Positions 1 to 8,659 of a stretch of 29,672 nucleotides of DNA are shown in pieces. The position numbers and the translations under genes are program-made. This DNA is from CAZXEJ01 sp964639895 (lineage in GTDB: Bacteria; Desulfobacterota_D; UBA1144; Nemesobacterales; JADFKM01). The first letter of the stretch is position 1; the number at the start of each line of letters is the position of its first letter. Location of the stretch: the NCBI GenBank assembly GCA_964639895.1, contig CAZXEJ010000028.1:1-29672 (forward strand), given 5' to 3'. A model generated the notes under the pieces. It saw only the letters and a list, made by a program, of their open reading frames with translations. It had not been told where the DNA came from and searched no databases.

Positions 1-707
1 ACGGCCGCTACGGCGAGAACCCCAACCGCCTGCAGCACTACTACCAGTTCCAGGTCCTGCTCAAGCCCTCGCCGCCCGACATCCAGGAGCTCTACCTGGA
101 CAGCCTGCGCAGCATCAACATCGATCCCCTCGAGCACGACATCCGGTTCGTCGAAGACGACTGGGAGTCGCCCACGCTGGGCGCCTGGGGGCTGGGCTGG
201 GAGGTGTGGCTCGACGGAATGGAGATAACGCAGTTCACCTACTTCCAGCAGGCGGGCGGCCTCGACCTCAACCCGGTGTCGGGCGAGATAACCTACGGCA
301 CCGAGCGCATAGCCATGTACCTGCAGGGAGTGGAGAACGTGTTCGACCTCGAGTGGACCGAGGGCGTAACCTACGGCGAGGTGCACCGCCAGGACGAGGT
401 GACCTATTCCAGACACAACTTCGAGGCCGCCGACGTCGAGATGTTGCGACGGCTTTTCGACATGTACGAGGCCGAGTGCCGGAGGCTCGTCGACATGGGT
501 CTACCGCGGCCGGCCTACGACTACTGCCTCAAGTGCTCCCACACCTTCAACCTGCTCGATGCACGCGGGGCCATCGGCGTGGCCGAGCGGGCCACCTACA
601 TAGGGCGCGTGCGTTCGCTGGCCAAGGCGTGCGCCGAAGGATACCTCAGGGAAAGGGAGGCGCTGGGGTTCCCGCTGCTCAGGAACAACCCATGGGAAAG
701 GACCTAG
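1..707 (+). CDS. glyQ: Glycine--tRNA ligase alpha subunit, 5'-truncated by the window edge
   Basis: This is the catalytic alpha subunit of the tetrameric (alpha2beta2) bacterial glycyl-tRNA synthetase, which activates glycine for transfer to tRNA-Gly in the cytoplasm. The reading frame is open from base 3 and begins at the conserved GRYGENPNRLQHYYQFQV block, which lies near residue 68 of E. coli GlyQ, so roughly the first 65-70 residues are missing. Downstream are the conserved DIRFVEDDWESPTLGAWGLG stretch, the TQFTYFQQ motif and the ITYGTERIAMY block, all typical of the family. The gene ends in TAG at 705-707 and overlaps glyS by 16 bases, which suggests translational coupling. Identity is essentially certain; only the 5' end is unseen. 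Confidence 0.97.
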   Translation, partial: GRYGENPNRLQHYYQFQVLLKPSPPDIQELYLDSLRSINIDPLEHDIRFVEDDWESPTLGAWGLGWEVWLDGMEITQFTYFQQAGGLDLNPVSGEITYGTERIAMYLQGVENVFDLEWTEGVTYGEVHRQDEVTYSRHNFEAADVEMLRRLFDMYEAECRRLVDMGLPRPAYDYCLKCSHTFNLLDARGAIGVAERATYIGRVRSLAKACAEGYLREREALGFPLLRNNPWERT

Positions 708-2785
708 TGTTCGAGATCGGAACCGAGGAGATCCCGGCCCGCTACCTGGACGAGGCCGTAGAAGGGCTGCGCGCGGCGGCCGAAGAAAGGCTCAAGGCGC
801 ACGACCTCGATTTCGAGGGGTGCATCGCAATGGGCACGCCGCGCCGCCTCGTGCTCTACGTACACGACCTGGCCGAGCGCCAACCCGACAAGACGGTCGA
901 GATCACCGGTCCGCCGCTCTCGGTGGCCGTGGACGCGCAGGGAGCCTACACCAAAGCCGCACACGGATTCGCCCGCTCGCACGGCGTGACCGTCGACGAC
1001 CTCTCGGTGGTCGAGGGCAACAGGGGCAAGCTGCTCGCCATACGGAAGACCGTAAAGGGCGAGGAAACCGACGCCATCCTCAGGCGGCTGCTCCCCGAGG
1101 TCGTGCTCGCCATACCGTTCCGCAAGTCGATGCGGTGGGGGCGGGGCGAGATGGCGTTCGTCCGCCCCATAAGGTGGGTGGTCGATCTCTACGGCGGCGC
1201 CTCGCTCGGCGTGGAGATCGACGGCGTCCTCGGAGGGGCGCACTCGCGCGGCCACAGGTTCCACGCTCCCGAGCCGTTCACCGTAGAGGGCTGGGAGCAG
1301 TACATACGGGAACTGCGCCGCCGCCGCGTCATAGTGGATCCGGCCGAGAGGAGGAGGATGATCGAGGAGGGGGCCCGCCTCCGCGCCGCCGAGGTAGGAG
1401 GGCGCATAGACGAGGACGAAGAGCTCTTCCAGACGGTGACGAACCTGGTCGAATACCCCGTCGTGCTGGTTGGCCGGTTCGAGGATCACTACCTGGAGCT
1501 GCCGCCCGAAGTGCTCATAAGCGTGATGAAGCACCACCAGAAGTACATACCCGTCTACGGTCCCGACGCGGGCGGCCGAGCGATGAAGCTCACGCCGCAC
1601 TTCGTCTTCGTCTCGGGTACGGAGGCCCGCGATCCCGCGCTCGTAGTCCGCGGGAACGAGCGCGTCCTGAGGGCGCGGTTCAGCGACGCCAAGTTCTTCT
1701 TCGAAGAGGACACCAAGCGTCCTCTGGCCGACAGGGTGGAGAGGCTCAAGGAGATGGTGTTCCTCACGGGGGCCGGCACGTACTGGGACAAGACGCGCAG
1801 GCTGGTGGAGCTTGCGTCGTGGCTCGCCGACGAGCTGGGCCTTGCGGACGACGACCGGGACGCACTGGTGCGTGCGGCCGAGCTCGCCAAGGCGGACCTT
1901 ACTACGCAGATGGTGTTCGAGCTGCCGGAGCTCCAGGGAACGATGGGCAGGTACTACGCACTCCACGGGGGCGAGCGGCCCAAGGTGGCGGCTGCCATCG
2001 AGGAGCACTACATGCCGCGCACCCGCCAGGACCGGCTGCCCGAGACGCTGCCCGGGGCGCTGCTCAGCCTGGCCGACAAGGCGGACAACATTTGCGCGTG
2101 CTTCGCCGTGGGCCTCAGGCCGACGGGCAACTCGGACCCCTACGCGCTAAGGCGCCAGGCCATAGCGTTGCTCAACATCGCCCTCACACGCTCGATCCCG
2201 CTGCGGCTGGAGGCCCTCGTTGGAGCCGCGTGCCGATGCCTCCGCTCCACGGTGGACTCGGTCGAGCCCACACTCGCGGGCGAGGTGGTGGAGTTCATCG
2301 GCGAGAGGTTCCGCAATCTTCTCCTCGCCGAAGGCCACAGGGCCGACGTCATCGAGGCTGTCTTCTCGTGCGGATTCGACGACGTCGTCGAGACGCGGCG
2401 CAAGGTCGAAGCGCTCGGCCGGTTCGCCGCCTCCGAGGAGGAGTTCAAATCCCTTGCCATCGCTTTCAAGCGTGTGGTAAATATTGTTGGGGATCGCCGG
2501 CCCCCCGGCGACGTCGACGTGGAGCTTTTCGAAGAAGAAGCGGAACGCTCCCTCTGGGGGAGCTTTCTCTCCATCGAGGGCGAGGTGGAGGAGAGCTCGC
2601 GGAAGGGTTGCTATCTGGCCTCGCTCAACCTGATGAAGCGGCTCAAGGAACCCGTAGACAGGTTTTTCGACGAGGTCTTGGTGATGGACGAGCGCGAGGA
2701 GAAGAGGAACAACCGCCTGGCGCTGCTGTGGCGGATAAGGGATCTCTTCTTCTCCGTGGCCGACTTCTCAAAGATAAGCACTTAA
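692..2785 (+). CDS. glyS: Glycine--tRNA ligase beta subunit
   Basis: The beta subunit of tetrameric glycyl-tRNA synthetase is needed for tRNA binding and for activity of the alpha subunit. The ATG at 692 gives 697 residues, normal for the family. The protein opens with the typical DLVFEIGTEEIPARYL sequence and carries internal family blocks such as MRWG...FVRPIRW, VLISVMKHHQKY and PHFVFVSG, plus a C-terminal helical DALR-type anticodon-binding region. An AGGA about 8 bases upstream can serve as ribosome binding site. The same frame is open far upstream to base 206, but that part lies inside glyQ in another frame and is not glyS. ppdK follows after 21 bases, so glyQ, glyS and ppdK are probably one transcript, an arrangement common in deltaproteobacteria. 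Confidence 0.97.
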   Translation: MGKDLVFEIGTEEIPARYLDEAVEGLRAAAEERLKAHDLDFEGCIAMGTPRRLVLYVHDLAERQPDKTVEITGPPLSVAVDAQGAYTKAAHGFARSHGVTVDDLSVVEGNRGKLLAIRKTVKGEETDAILRRLLPEVVLAIPFRKSMRWGRGEMAFVRPIRWVVDLYGGASLGVEIDGVLGGAHSRGHRFHAPEPFTVEGWEQYIRELRRRRVIVDPAERRRMIEEGARLRAAEVGGRIDEDEELFQTVTNLVEYPVVLVGRFEDHYLELPPEVLISVMKHHQKYIPVYGPDAGGRAMKLTPHFVFVSGTEARDPALVVRGNERVLRARFSDAKFFFEEDTKRPLADRVERLKEMVFLTGAGTYWDKTRRLVELASWLADELGLADDDRDALVRAAELAKADLTTQMVFELPELQGTMGRYYALHGGERPKVAAAIEEHYMPRTRQDRLPETLPGALLSLADKADNICACFAVGLRPTGNSDPYALRRQAIALLNIALTRSIPLRLEALVGAACRCLRSTVDSVEPTLAGEVVEFIGERFRNLLLAEGHRADVIEAVFSCGFDDVVETRRKVEALGRFAASEEEFKSLAIAFKRVVNIVGDRRPPGDVDVELFEEEAERSLWGSFLSIEGEVEESSRKGCYLASLNLMKRLKEPVDRFFDEVLVMDEREEKRNNRLALLWRIRDLFFSVADFSKIST

Positions 2786-2806
2786 CCGAGGAGGGTCTAC
2801 CCACCG

Positions 2807-5578
2807 ATGGCTAGAAAGATCGAGAGCGCCTCACGGAGCCAGAGGAAGAAGTACACCTACTTCTTCGGCCTCGGCCGGGCCGAGGGAAACGGCGGGATGA
2901 AGGACGTACTTGGCGGCAAGGGGGCCGGACTGGCCGAGATGACCAACATCGGAGTACCCGTTCCGCCCGGGTTCACCATATCGACCGAGGTCTGCCGGAT
3001 ATTCTACGACAACCACAGGCGCTTGCCCCAGTACGTACAGAGGGAGATCGACGAGAAGATGCGCGCCCTCGAGAGGGCCACGGGCAAGGGGTTCGGCTCC
3101 GCGGAGAACCCGCTGCTGGTTTCGGTGCGGTCGGGAGCCAAGTTCTCGATGCCGGGCATGATGGATACCATACTCAACCTGGGGCTCAACGACGAGACCG
3201 TCGAGGGACTGGCCGCAAAGACGGGCAACGAGCGGTTCGCTTGGGACGCCTACCGGCGGTTCATCCAGATGTACGGCGACGTCGTCCTCAAGATAGATAA
3301 GGAGAAGTTCGATCGAATATTCGAGGCCGTAAAGGAGAAGTACGGCGCGCGCCAGGACGTGGAACTCGGCGTGGAGGCGCTCCGCGAGGTGGTCGACCGC
3401 TACAAGGAGCTCGTCCGCAAGGAGCACGGCGCGCGTTTCCCGCAGGACCCGCGCACACAGCTGCGCCGGGCCATAGAGGCAGTGTTCCTGTCGTGGAACA
3501 ACCCGCGGGCGAAGTTCTACAGGAAGCAGTACGACATACCCGACGACCTGGGGACCGCCGTAAACGTACAGACCATGGTGTTCGGCAACATGGGCGACAA
3601 CTCCGGAACCGGCGTCGGCTTCACGCGCGATCCGGCAACGGGCGAGAAGAAGCTCTATGCCGAATACCTCATCAACGCACAGGGCGAAGACGTCGTCGCC
3701 GGCATACGCACGCCCAAGCTCATCGAGTCGCTGAAGGAAGAGATGCCCGAGATCTACGACGAACTGGTGGCCGTGGCCGAGAGGCTCGAGAAGCACTTCC
3801 GCGACATGCAGGACTTCGAGTTCACGATCGAGGAAGGGAAGCTCTACCTGCTGCAGACGAGGACGGGCAAGAGAACGGGGCTTGCGGCGGCCCGCATCGC
3901 CTACGACATGGTCCGCAGCCGCCTCATCACCCGCGAAGAGGCGCTGATGCGCCTTGAGCCCGAGCACCTGCAACAGTTCCTCTTCCCCATATTCAACCCC
4001 GACGAGAAGAAGCGTTACGAGCCCATCGCCAAGGGGCTTGCGGCCTCGCCGGGCGCCGCGGCCGGGCGGGTGGCACTCGACTCGGAGACGGCCGTGAGGA
4101 TGAAGAAGAGGGGCGAGCGCGTCGTGCTGGTGCGCGAGGAGACGAGCCCGGACGACGTCCACGGGATGGCGGTCTCGGAGGGCGTGCTCACGGCCCGGGG
4201 CGGCAGGACGAGCCACGCCGCAGTGGTGGGCCGACAGATGGGCAAGGTGTGCGTCGTCGGGGCCGAGGCGATAACCGTGGACGAGAAGGCGCGCAAGTTC
4301 ACGGCCGGTGGAGTGGAGATAAGAGAAGGCGACTACATATCCATAGACGGCTTCGAGGGGTTGGTTTACAAGGGGGACATACCCGTCATACCGTCCGAGG
4401 TGATCCAGGTCGTCGAGGGCACGCTCCCCGAGCGGGAATCGGAGAACTACAAGATCTTCTCCACCATTCTCCGGTGGGCCGACCGCGTCCGAAAGCTCAA
4501 GATCCGAACCAACGCCGACACCCCCCGCGACGCTACGATCGCCGTCCGGTTCGGCGCCGAGGGCGTCGGGCTGTGCCGCACGGAGCACATGTTCTTCCAC
4601 GAGGACAGGCTCCCGCTGATGCAGGGCATGATACTCGCCGAGACCACGGCCGAAAGGGAGAAGTTCCTCGACAAGCTGCTTCCCCTCCAGAAGGAGGACC
4701 TCAAGGGCATATTCCGCGCCCTGGACGGGATGCCCGTCACCATACGGCTCCTCGACCCGCCGCTGCACGAGTTCCTGCCCAAGCGCCGCGAGCTCATGGT
4801 CGAGATACGCGAGATGGAGCTCAAGGGAGGGTCGAAGCGCGCGATCGAGAAGAAGAAGAAGCTGCTGAGCCGCGTCGAGGAGCTCCACGAGTTCAACCCC
4901 ATGCTCGGCTTCCGCGGGTGCCGGCTGGGGCTCATCATGCCCGAGATCACACGCATGCAGATCCGCGCCATCATGGAAGCGGCCTGCGAGGTGGCGGCCG
5001 AAGGGGTGAGGGTGAGGCCCGAGATCATGGTGCCGCTCGTCGGCATGGTGACCGAACTGCGTGCGCTCAAGCAGACCATCCGTGAGGTGGCCAACGAGGT
5101 GCTCGAGAGCTACGGCCGGCGCATACGCTACCAGATAGGCACGATGATCGAGGTGCCGCGCGCCGCACTCGTGGCCGACGAGATAGCCGAAGAGGCCGAG
5201 TTCTTCTCGTTCGGCACGAACGATCTCACGCAGACGGTGTTCGCCTTCTCGCGCGACGACGCGGGCAAGTTCATAAACAAGTACCTCGAGATGAAGATCG
5301 TCCACAACGGCCGTGAGCAGCACATCCTCGACAAGGACCCATTCGCAACGATCGACGTAAAGGGCGTAGGCGAGTTCATGCGCTCGGCCATCGAGAAGGG
5401 CCGCCGCACGCGGCCGAACCTGAAGCTCGGCATTTGCGGAGAACACGGCGGCGACCCGGCGTCCATCGCGTTCTGCCACTCGTTGGGGATGCACTACGTA
5501 AGCTGCTCGCCCTACCGCGTGCCGGTGGCAAGGCTTGCGGCGGCCCGCGCCGCGCTGGCCGAAAGGGAGCGGTCATAG
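2807..5578 (+). CDS. ppdK: Pyruvate, phosphate dikinase
   Basis: This enzyme interconverts pyruvate + ATP + Pi with phosphoenolpyruvate + AMP + PPi in central carbon metabolism. At 923 residues it is slightly longer than the usual 870-910. The N-terminal ATP-grasp nucleotide domain starts near residue 20 (GGKGAGLAEMTNIGVPVPPG). The central phosphohistidine domain carries GGRTSHAAV with the phosphorylated His at residue 470. The C-terminal TIM barrel has the RTEHMF motif, the FGTNDLTQ motif and the catalytic Cys at residue 877 within GICGEHGGDP. Extra residues lie between FLP and LHEFNPM and just before the last barrel strands. GAGGAGG, about 13 bases before the ATG, is the ribosome binding site. 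It is the last gene of the glyQ-glyS-ppdK series. The AMP/PPi product pattern implies gluconeogenic or PPi-based energy metabolism. Confidence 0.97.
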   Translation: MARKIESASRSQRKKYTYFFGLGRAEGNGGMKDVLGGKGAGLAEMTNIGVPVPPGFTISTEVCRIFYDNHRRLPQYVQREIDEKMRALERATGKGFGSAENPLLVSVRSGAKFSMPGMMDTILNLGLNDETVEGLAAKTGNERFAWDAYRRFIQMYGDVVLKIDKEKFDRIFEAVKEKYGARQDVELGVEALREVVDRYKELVRKEHGARFPQDPRTQLRRAIEAVFLSWNNPRAKFYRKQYDIPDDLGTAVNVQTMVFGNMGDNSGTGVGFTRDPATGEKKLYAEYLINAQGEDVVAGIRTPKLIESLKEEMPEIYDELVAVAERLEKHFRDMQDFEFTIEEGKLYLLQTRTGKRTGLAAARIAYDMVRSRLITREEALMRLEPEHLQQFLFPIFNPDEKKRYEPIAKGLAASPGAAAGRVALDSETAVRMKKRGERVVLVREETSPDDVHGMAVSEGVLTARGGRTSHAAVVGRQMGKVCVVGAEAITVDEKARKFTAGGVEIREGDYISIDGFEGLVYKGDIPVIPSEVIQVVEGTLPERESENYKIFSTILRWADRVRKLKIRTNADTPRDATIAVRFGAEGVGLCRTEHMFFHEDRLPLMQGMILAETTAEREKFLDKLLPLQKEDLKGIFRALDGMPVTIRLLDPPLHEFLPKRRELMVEIREMELKGGSKRAIEKKKKLLSRVEELHEFNPMLGFRGCRLGLIMPEITRMQIRAIMEAACEVAAEGVRVRPEIMVPLVGMVTELRALKQTIREVANEVLESYGRRIRYQIGTMIEVPRAALVADEIAEEAEFFSFGTNDLTQTVFAFSRDDAGKFINKYLEMKIVHNGREQHILDKDPFATIDVKGVGEFMRSAIEKGRRTRPNLKLGICGEHGGDPASIAFCHSLGMHYVSCSPYRVPVARLAAARAALAERERS

Positions 5579-6004
5579 CAGGCGCCCCCGAGCACCGGCC
5601 GGCATGGGCGGCAGAGACCGCAAGCGTGCGTGGAGGGAGCGGCGGCAGGGCGCCCTCGGCCACCGTCGAGGGCGCGGGCCGGTCCGCCGCCGCGGCGCGA
5701 GGCCCGAGGCCACCATACGCAGACCCCCTCTCGTCCGCTCATACCCCAGGCGGAGCAACGAGGCCCGGTCAACCTTACGTCGCGGCGCGTCCCCCCTTAT
5801 GCGGCTACATCCAGTAGACGTCCGCTCCAACAAACGGCCACGTAAACGCTACGGCCGCCGTATCCGGCCGGCCCCGCCCCGGGGCTTCAACCAGCGCGCC
5901 TTCATGTGCCGTAAGGAGGAACCTTGAGGTGATAGCGGCCGCCGCACCCTACGCGACACGGACTCTATGTGGCGACCGGGCGGATCCCCGTCCATCCGAC
6001 GGCG
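5579..6004. other. 426-bp convergent spacer between ppdK and ymdB
   Basis: No credible gene is present. The spacer holds GC-rich inverted repeats (5650-5675 and about 5871-5885) and an isolated Shine-Dalgarno-like AAGGAGGAA at 5913-5921 that is followed only by very short frames. A hairpin GACGGC/GCCGTC at 5998-6016 spans the ymdB stop codon. Both flanking genes end here, so the spacer probably carries transcription termination for both strands, although no U-tract terminator is visible. Confidence 0.6.
5650..5675 (+). terminator. GC-rich hairpin downstream of ppdK, without U-tract
   Basis: A perfect 9-bp stem, GCGCCCTCG (5650-5658) with CGAGGGCGC (5667-5675), encloses an 8-base loop. It begins 72 bases after the ppdK stop. 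No T-run follows, so it is not a classical intrinsic terminator; it may protect a 3' end or pause polymerase before Rho. Confidence 0.35.
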
Positions 6005-6814
6005 TCAAGAGCCGTCCCAATCATATTGAATACGCTCCACGCCCAGGGCCTTGCCCGTCGAGGGGTCCACTTCGATGAGGACGGCGTTTACCTGCGCCCT
6101 GCCCGTAGCCGGCTCCATGCGCTGCGGCATGAGGGTGAGGAACCGCGCCACGGCCTTCTCCTTCTCCATACCGATCACCGAGTCGACGGCGCCCGTCATG
6201 CCGACGTCGCTTATGTATGCCGTCCCGCCGGGGAGGACGCGCTCGTCGGCCGTCTGCACGTGGGTATGAGTGCCGAGCACCGCCGTGGCGGCGCCGTCCA
6301 GGTACCAGCCCATGGCCTGCTTCTCCGAGGTGGCCTCGGCGTGGAAATCGACGACCACTACGGGTGTCCTGCGGCGGGCGCGCTCGACGAGCCTGCGGGC
6401 GCAGTGGAAGGGGTTCTGATAGGAATCCATGAAAAGGGTGCCGCAGAGGTTGATCACCGCAACCCCGCCCCTCAGCAGCGGGGCGTCGAAGACGCCGAAC
6501 CCCGTGCCGGGCACGCCGGGCGGGTGATTGGCCGGCCGCAGCAGGCGGGGCTCCACCTCCATGCAGGGCACAATCTCGGCCCTACGCCACGAGTGGTTGC
6601 CCCCCGTAATGACATCCACCCCGCAGCCGAACAGGAACTCGGCTATCTTGGGCGTTATGCCCACGCCGCCGGCAGCGTTCTCGCCGTTTGCAACGACGAA
6701 GTGGACCCCGTAGCGGGCGCGCAGATCGCCTAGAGAGGCCTCTACCGCACGCCTTCCGGTCTCGCCGACTATATCTCCCACGAACAACAGGCGGAACAGC
6801 TCGTTTTCTGCCAT
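6005..6814 (-). CDS. ymdB: YmdB-family metallophosphoesterase (TIGR00282 type)
   Basis: This is a 269-residue calcineurin-like phosphoesterase of the YmdB family. Bacillus YmdB hydrolyses 2',3'-cyclic nucleotides, binds RNase Y and affects motility and biofilm genes. Metal-binding motifs are in family order: FVGDIVG near residue 12, NGENAAGG near 43, GGNHSW near 72 (the usual form is GNHTWD, so the residue after Trp is changed here), DFHAEATSEK near 156 and GTHTHVQTAD near 182. The ATG at 6814 has a GGAGG 11 bases upstream. The gene lies downstream of rny on the same strand, the usual pairing in bacteria with RNase Y, but a 289-bp structured spacer separates them. Function in this organism is inferred from family and neighbourhood. 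Confidence 0.92.
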   Translation of the reverse strand: MAENELFRLLFVGDIVGETGRRAVEASLGDLRARYGVHFVVANGENAAGGVGITPKIAEFLFGCGVDVITGGNHSWRRAEIVPCMEVEPRLLRPANHPPGVPGTGFGVFDAPLLRGGVAVINLCGTLFMDSYQNPFHCARRLVERARRRTPVVVVDFHAEATSEKQAMGWYLDGAATAVLGTHTHVQTADERVLPGGTAYISDVGMTGAVDSVIGMEKEKAVARFLTLMPQRMEPATGRAQVNAVLIEVDPSTGKALGVERIQYDWDGS

Positions 6815-6913
6815 CTAACGAAACACCTCCGGACGGGATACCACTCCGGGAAACCGACGGCCCGGTGCGCCTCAGCGGGAGGCCGCCCTCGCCTCAGAGA
6901 GCAACCTTCGGGC

Positions 6914-7038
6914 TGAGGAAGAAACCGCGAAATCGGCGCAGGACCGGCCCTTTCCGCTAACACCGGGCTCTAAGCCACGTGGAGACACGGCTCAAGGACG
7001 TTAGCCCACGATAGGGCCACCCGCAACCAGCCTCCCCA
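6914..7038 (-). ncRNA. Structured RNA candidate between rny and ymdB, possibly 6S RNA
   Basis: The spacer folds by eye into one long interrupted hairpin. Nested pairings in + coordinates are: 6914-6921 with 7031-7038 (8 pairs, two G.U); 6938-6942 with 7020-7024; GGCCCT 6946-6951 with AGGGCC 7013-7018; GCTAAC 6956-6961 with GTTAGC 7000-7005; and an apical stem around 6971-6995. The two outermost stems are separated by an asymmetric bubble (16 bases at 6922-6937, 6 bases at 7025-7030) whose long side can form a small CCG/CGG hairpin on the 3' side if read on the minus strand. A long rod with one large central bubble is the hallmark of 6S RNA, and 6S genes commonly sit beside zapA/fthC, the cluster found here. 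The closing stem is short and I saw no clear own promoter, so the 6S name is tentative and the ends approximate. Confidence 0.4.
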
Positions 7039-7103
7039 CTCACACCGGGCATCCCGTGCCTCGGACACATGAGACGGCCCGCCTCGGGTGGGGGGAGAGA
7101 TCG

Positions 7104-8657
7104 CTATGTGGCGTAGGCCGAGGAGCGCACCTCGCGGATGACGGTTATCTTCACCTGTCCCGGGTAGGCCACCTCGCGCTCTATCTTCTTTGCTATCTCC
7201 GTAGACAGCAGCGCGGCCTCCTCGTCGTTCACCTTGGAGCTCTCCACTATGACCCTCACCTCGCGGCCCGCGTGGACGGCGTAGCACTTGTCCACGCCGC
7301 GGAAGCTTCCCGCAATACGCTCGAGCTCCGTTATGCGCTGCACGTAGCTCTCGTACATCTCGCGCCTCGCCCCCGGGCGGGCCGCCGATATGGCGTCTGC
7401 GGCCTGTACGATCACGGAGAGGATGGAGTTGGGATTGGGGTCGTGGTTGTTTGCCACGGCCTCGCACACCTCGGGGCTCTCGCCGTAGCGGCGCACGAGC
7501 TCGGCGCCGATCTCGACGTGCGAGCCCTCGACCTCGTGGTCGACGGCCTTGCCGATGTCGTGCAGCAGCCCGGCGCGCTTTGCGAGCTTGGCGTTCACGC
7601 CGAGTTGGCTCGCTATGACGCCCGCTATGAAGGCCACCTCGAGCGAGTGGTTGAGAACGTTCTGCGAGTAGCTGCTCCTGTACTTGAGCTTGCCCACGAG
7701 CTTTACGAGTTCGGGGTGCATGTCGTTGGCACCGATGTCGAAGACGGCCTCCTCGCCGGCCTTCTGTATCTCCTTGTCTATCTCCTTCTCGACCTGCGCC
7801 ACGACCTCCTCGATCCGGGCCGGGTGTATGCGGCCGTCGGCGATGAGGCGCTCGAGCGCGATGCGGGCGACCTTGCGGCGGATGGGGTTGAGCGACGACA
7901 GCACCACCGTCTCGGGCGTGTCGTCGATGATGATGTCCACCCCGGTCCTGCTCTCGAGCGAGCGTATGTTGCGCCCCTCGCGCCCTATGATCCTGCCCTT
8001 CATGTCGTCCGAGGGGAGGGCCACGACCGAAATGGTCTTCTCGCTCGAATACTCGCCCGCGTAACGCTGTATTGCGAGGGCGATTATCTCCTTGGCCTTG
8101 CGCTCGGCCGTCTCGTGGAGCTCCTCCTCGATCATCTTTATGCGCTTGGCCGCCTGCATGCGGGCCTCGTCCTCGATCATGTTGATGAGCTCCTGCTTGG
8201 CCTCTTCCTGCGTCATGCCGGCGATCTGCTCGATCTTCTCCTTGGCCTGTTCGATCAGCGAGTCGAACTCGGCCTCCTTGGCGTCGAGCTCCTTGCGGCG
8301 GTTCTCAATCTGGGCGAGCTTCCTCGACAGCTCTCCTTCCTTGCGCTCCAGGGCCTCGTACTTCCTGTCGAGGGAGGCCTCGCGCGAAGCGAGCCTTTTC
8401 TCGAGCCTCCCTATCTCCTTGCGCCTCTCACGGAGCTCTCGCTCGAACTCGCTCTGCTTGCTCTCGACGAGCTTCTTGGCCGCAAGCTCCCCCTCGACCC
8501 TTATCCTTTCGGCCTCGCGCTCGGCAAGCTCCAGGATGCGTTGCGCCTCGCTCCTGCTCCTTGCGACGGACCTCTTCTCAACGATCCTCATCACCAGAAG
8601 GGTAAGCCCGCAACCGACCGCCAGCGCCGCTACGAACACAACTGCATACCACATCAT
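7104..8657 (-). CDS. rny: Ribonuclease Y
   Basis: RNase Y is a membrane-anchored endoribonuclease that starts mRNA decay in many bacteria lacking RNase E. The protein has 517 residues, the normal length. Seen in order: one N-terminal membrane segment (about residues 4-23), a long charged coiled coil (about 25-195, rich in E, K and R), a KH domain with GRIIGREGRNI at 221-231, and an HD domain with the catalytic pair H366-D367 in LLHDIGKAVDHE. The C-terminal domain ends in a family-typical PGQVKITVIRE stretch. The ATG at 8657 lies 2 bases after the fthC stop, so both are co-transcribed. The downstream ymdB product is a known RNase Y partner in Bacillus, which supports a shared RNA-turnover role. 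Confidence 0.96.
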   Translation of the reverse strand: MMWYAVVFVAALAVGCGLTLLVMRIVEKRSVARSRSEAQRILELAEREAERIRVEGELAAKKLVESKQSEFERELRERRKEIGRLEKRLASREASLDRKYEALERKEGELSRKLAQIENRRKELDAKEAEFDSLIEQAKEKIEQIAGMTQEEAKQELINMIEDEARMQAAKRIKMIEEELHETAERKAKEIIALAIQRYAGEYSSEKTISVVALPSDDMKGRIIGREGRNIRSLESRTGVDIIIDDTPETVVLSSLNPIRRKVARIALERLIADGRIHPARIEEVVAQVEKEIDKEIQKAGEEAVFDIGANDMHPELVKLVGKLKYRSSYSQNVLNHSLEVAFIAGVIASQLGVNAKLAKRAGLLHDIGKAVDHEVEGSHVEIGAELVRRYGESPEVCEAVANNHDPNPNSILSVIVQAADAISAARPGARREMYESYVQRITELERIAGSFRGVDKCYAVHAGREVRVIVESSKVNDEEAALLSTEIAKKIEREVAYPGQVKITVIREVRSSAYAT

Positions 8658-8659
8658 TT

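Noticed and set aside
206..691. Extension of the glyS frame 160 codons upstream of 692
   Set aside because: It lies within glyQ in another frame, its translation is Arg/Gly/His-rich without GlyS similarity, and the conserved GlyS start is at 692.
2831..5494. Long open frame (887 codons) antisense to ppdK
   Set aside because: A typical shadow frame of a GC-rich gene; its translation is rich in His, Leu, Arg and Val with no recognisable domain, while ppdK itself is unmistakable.
5903..6000. Small gene suggested by AAGGAGGAA at 5913-5921
   Set aside because: The frames that follow either stop within a few codons or give an unlikely composition; no homology is recognisable.
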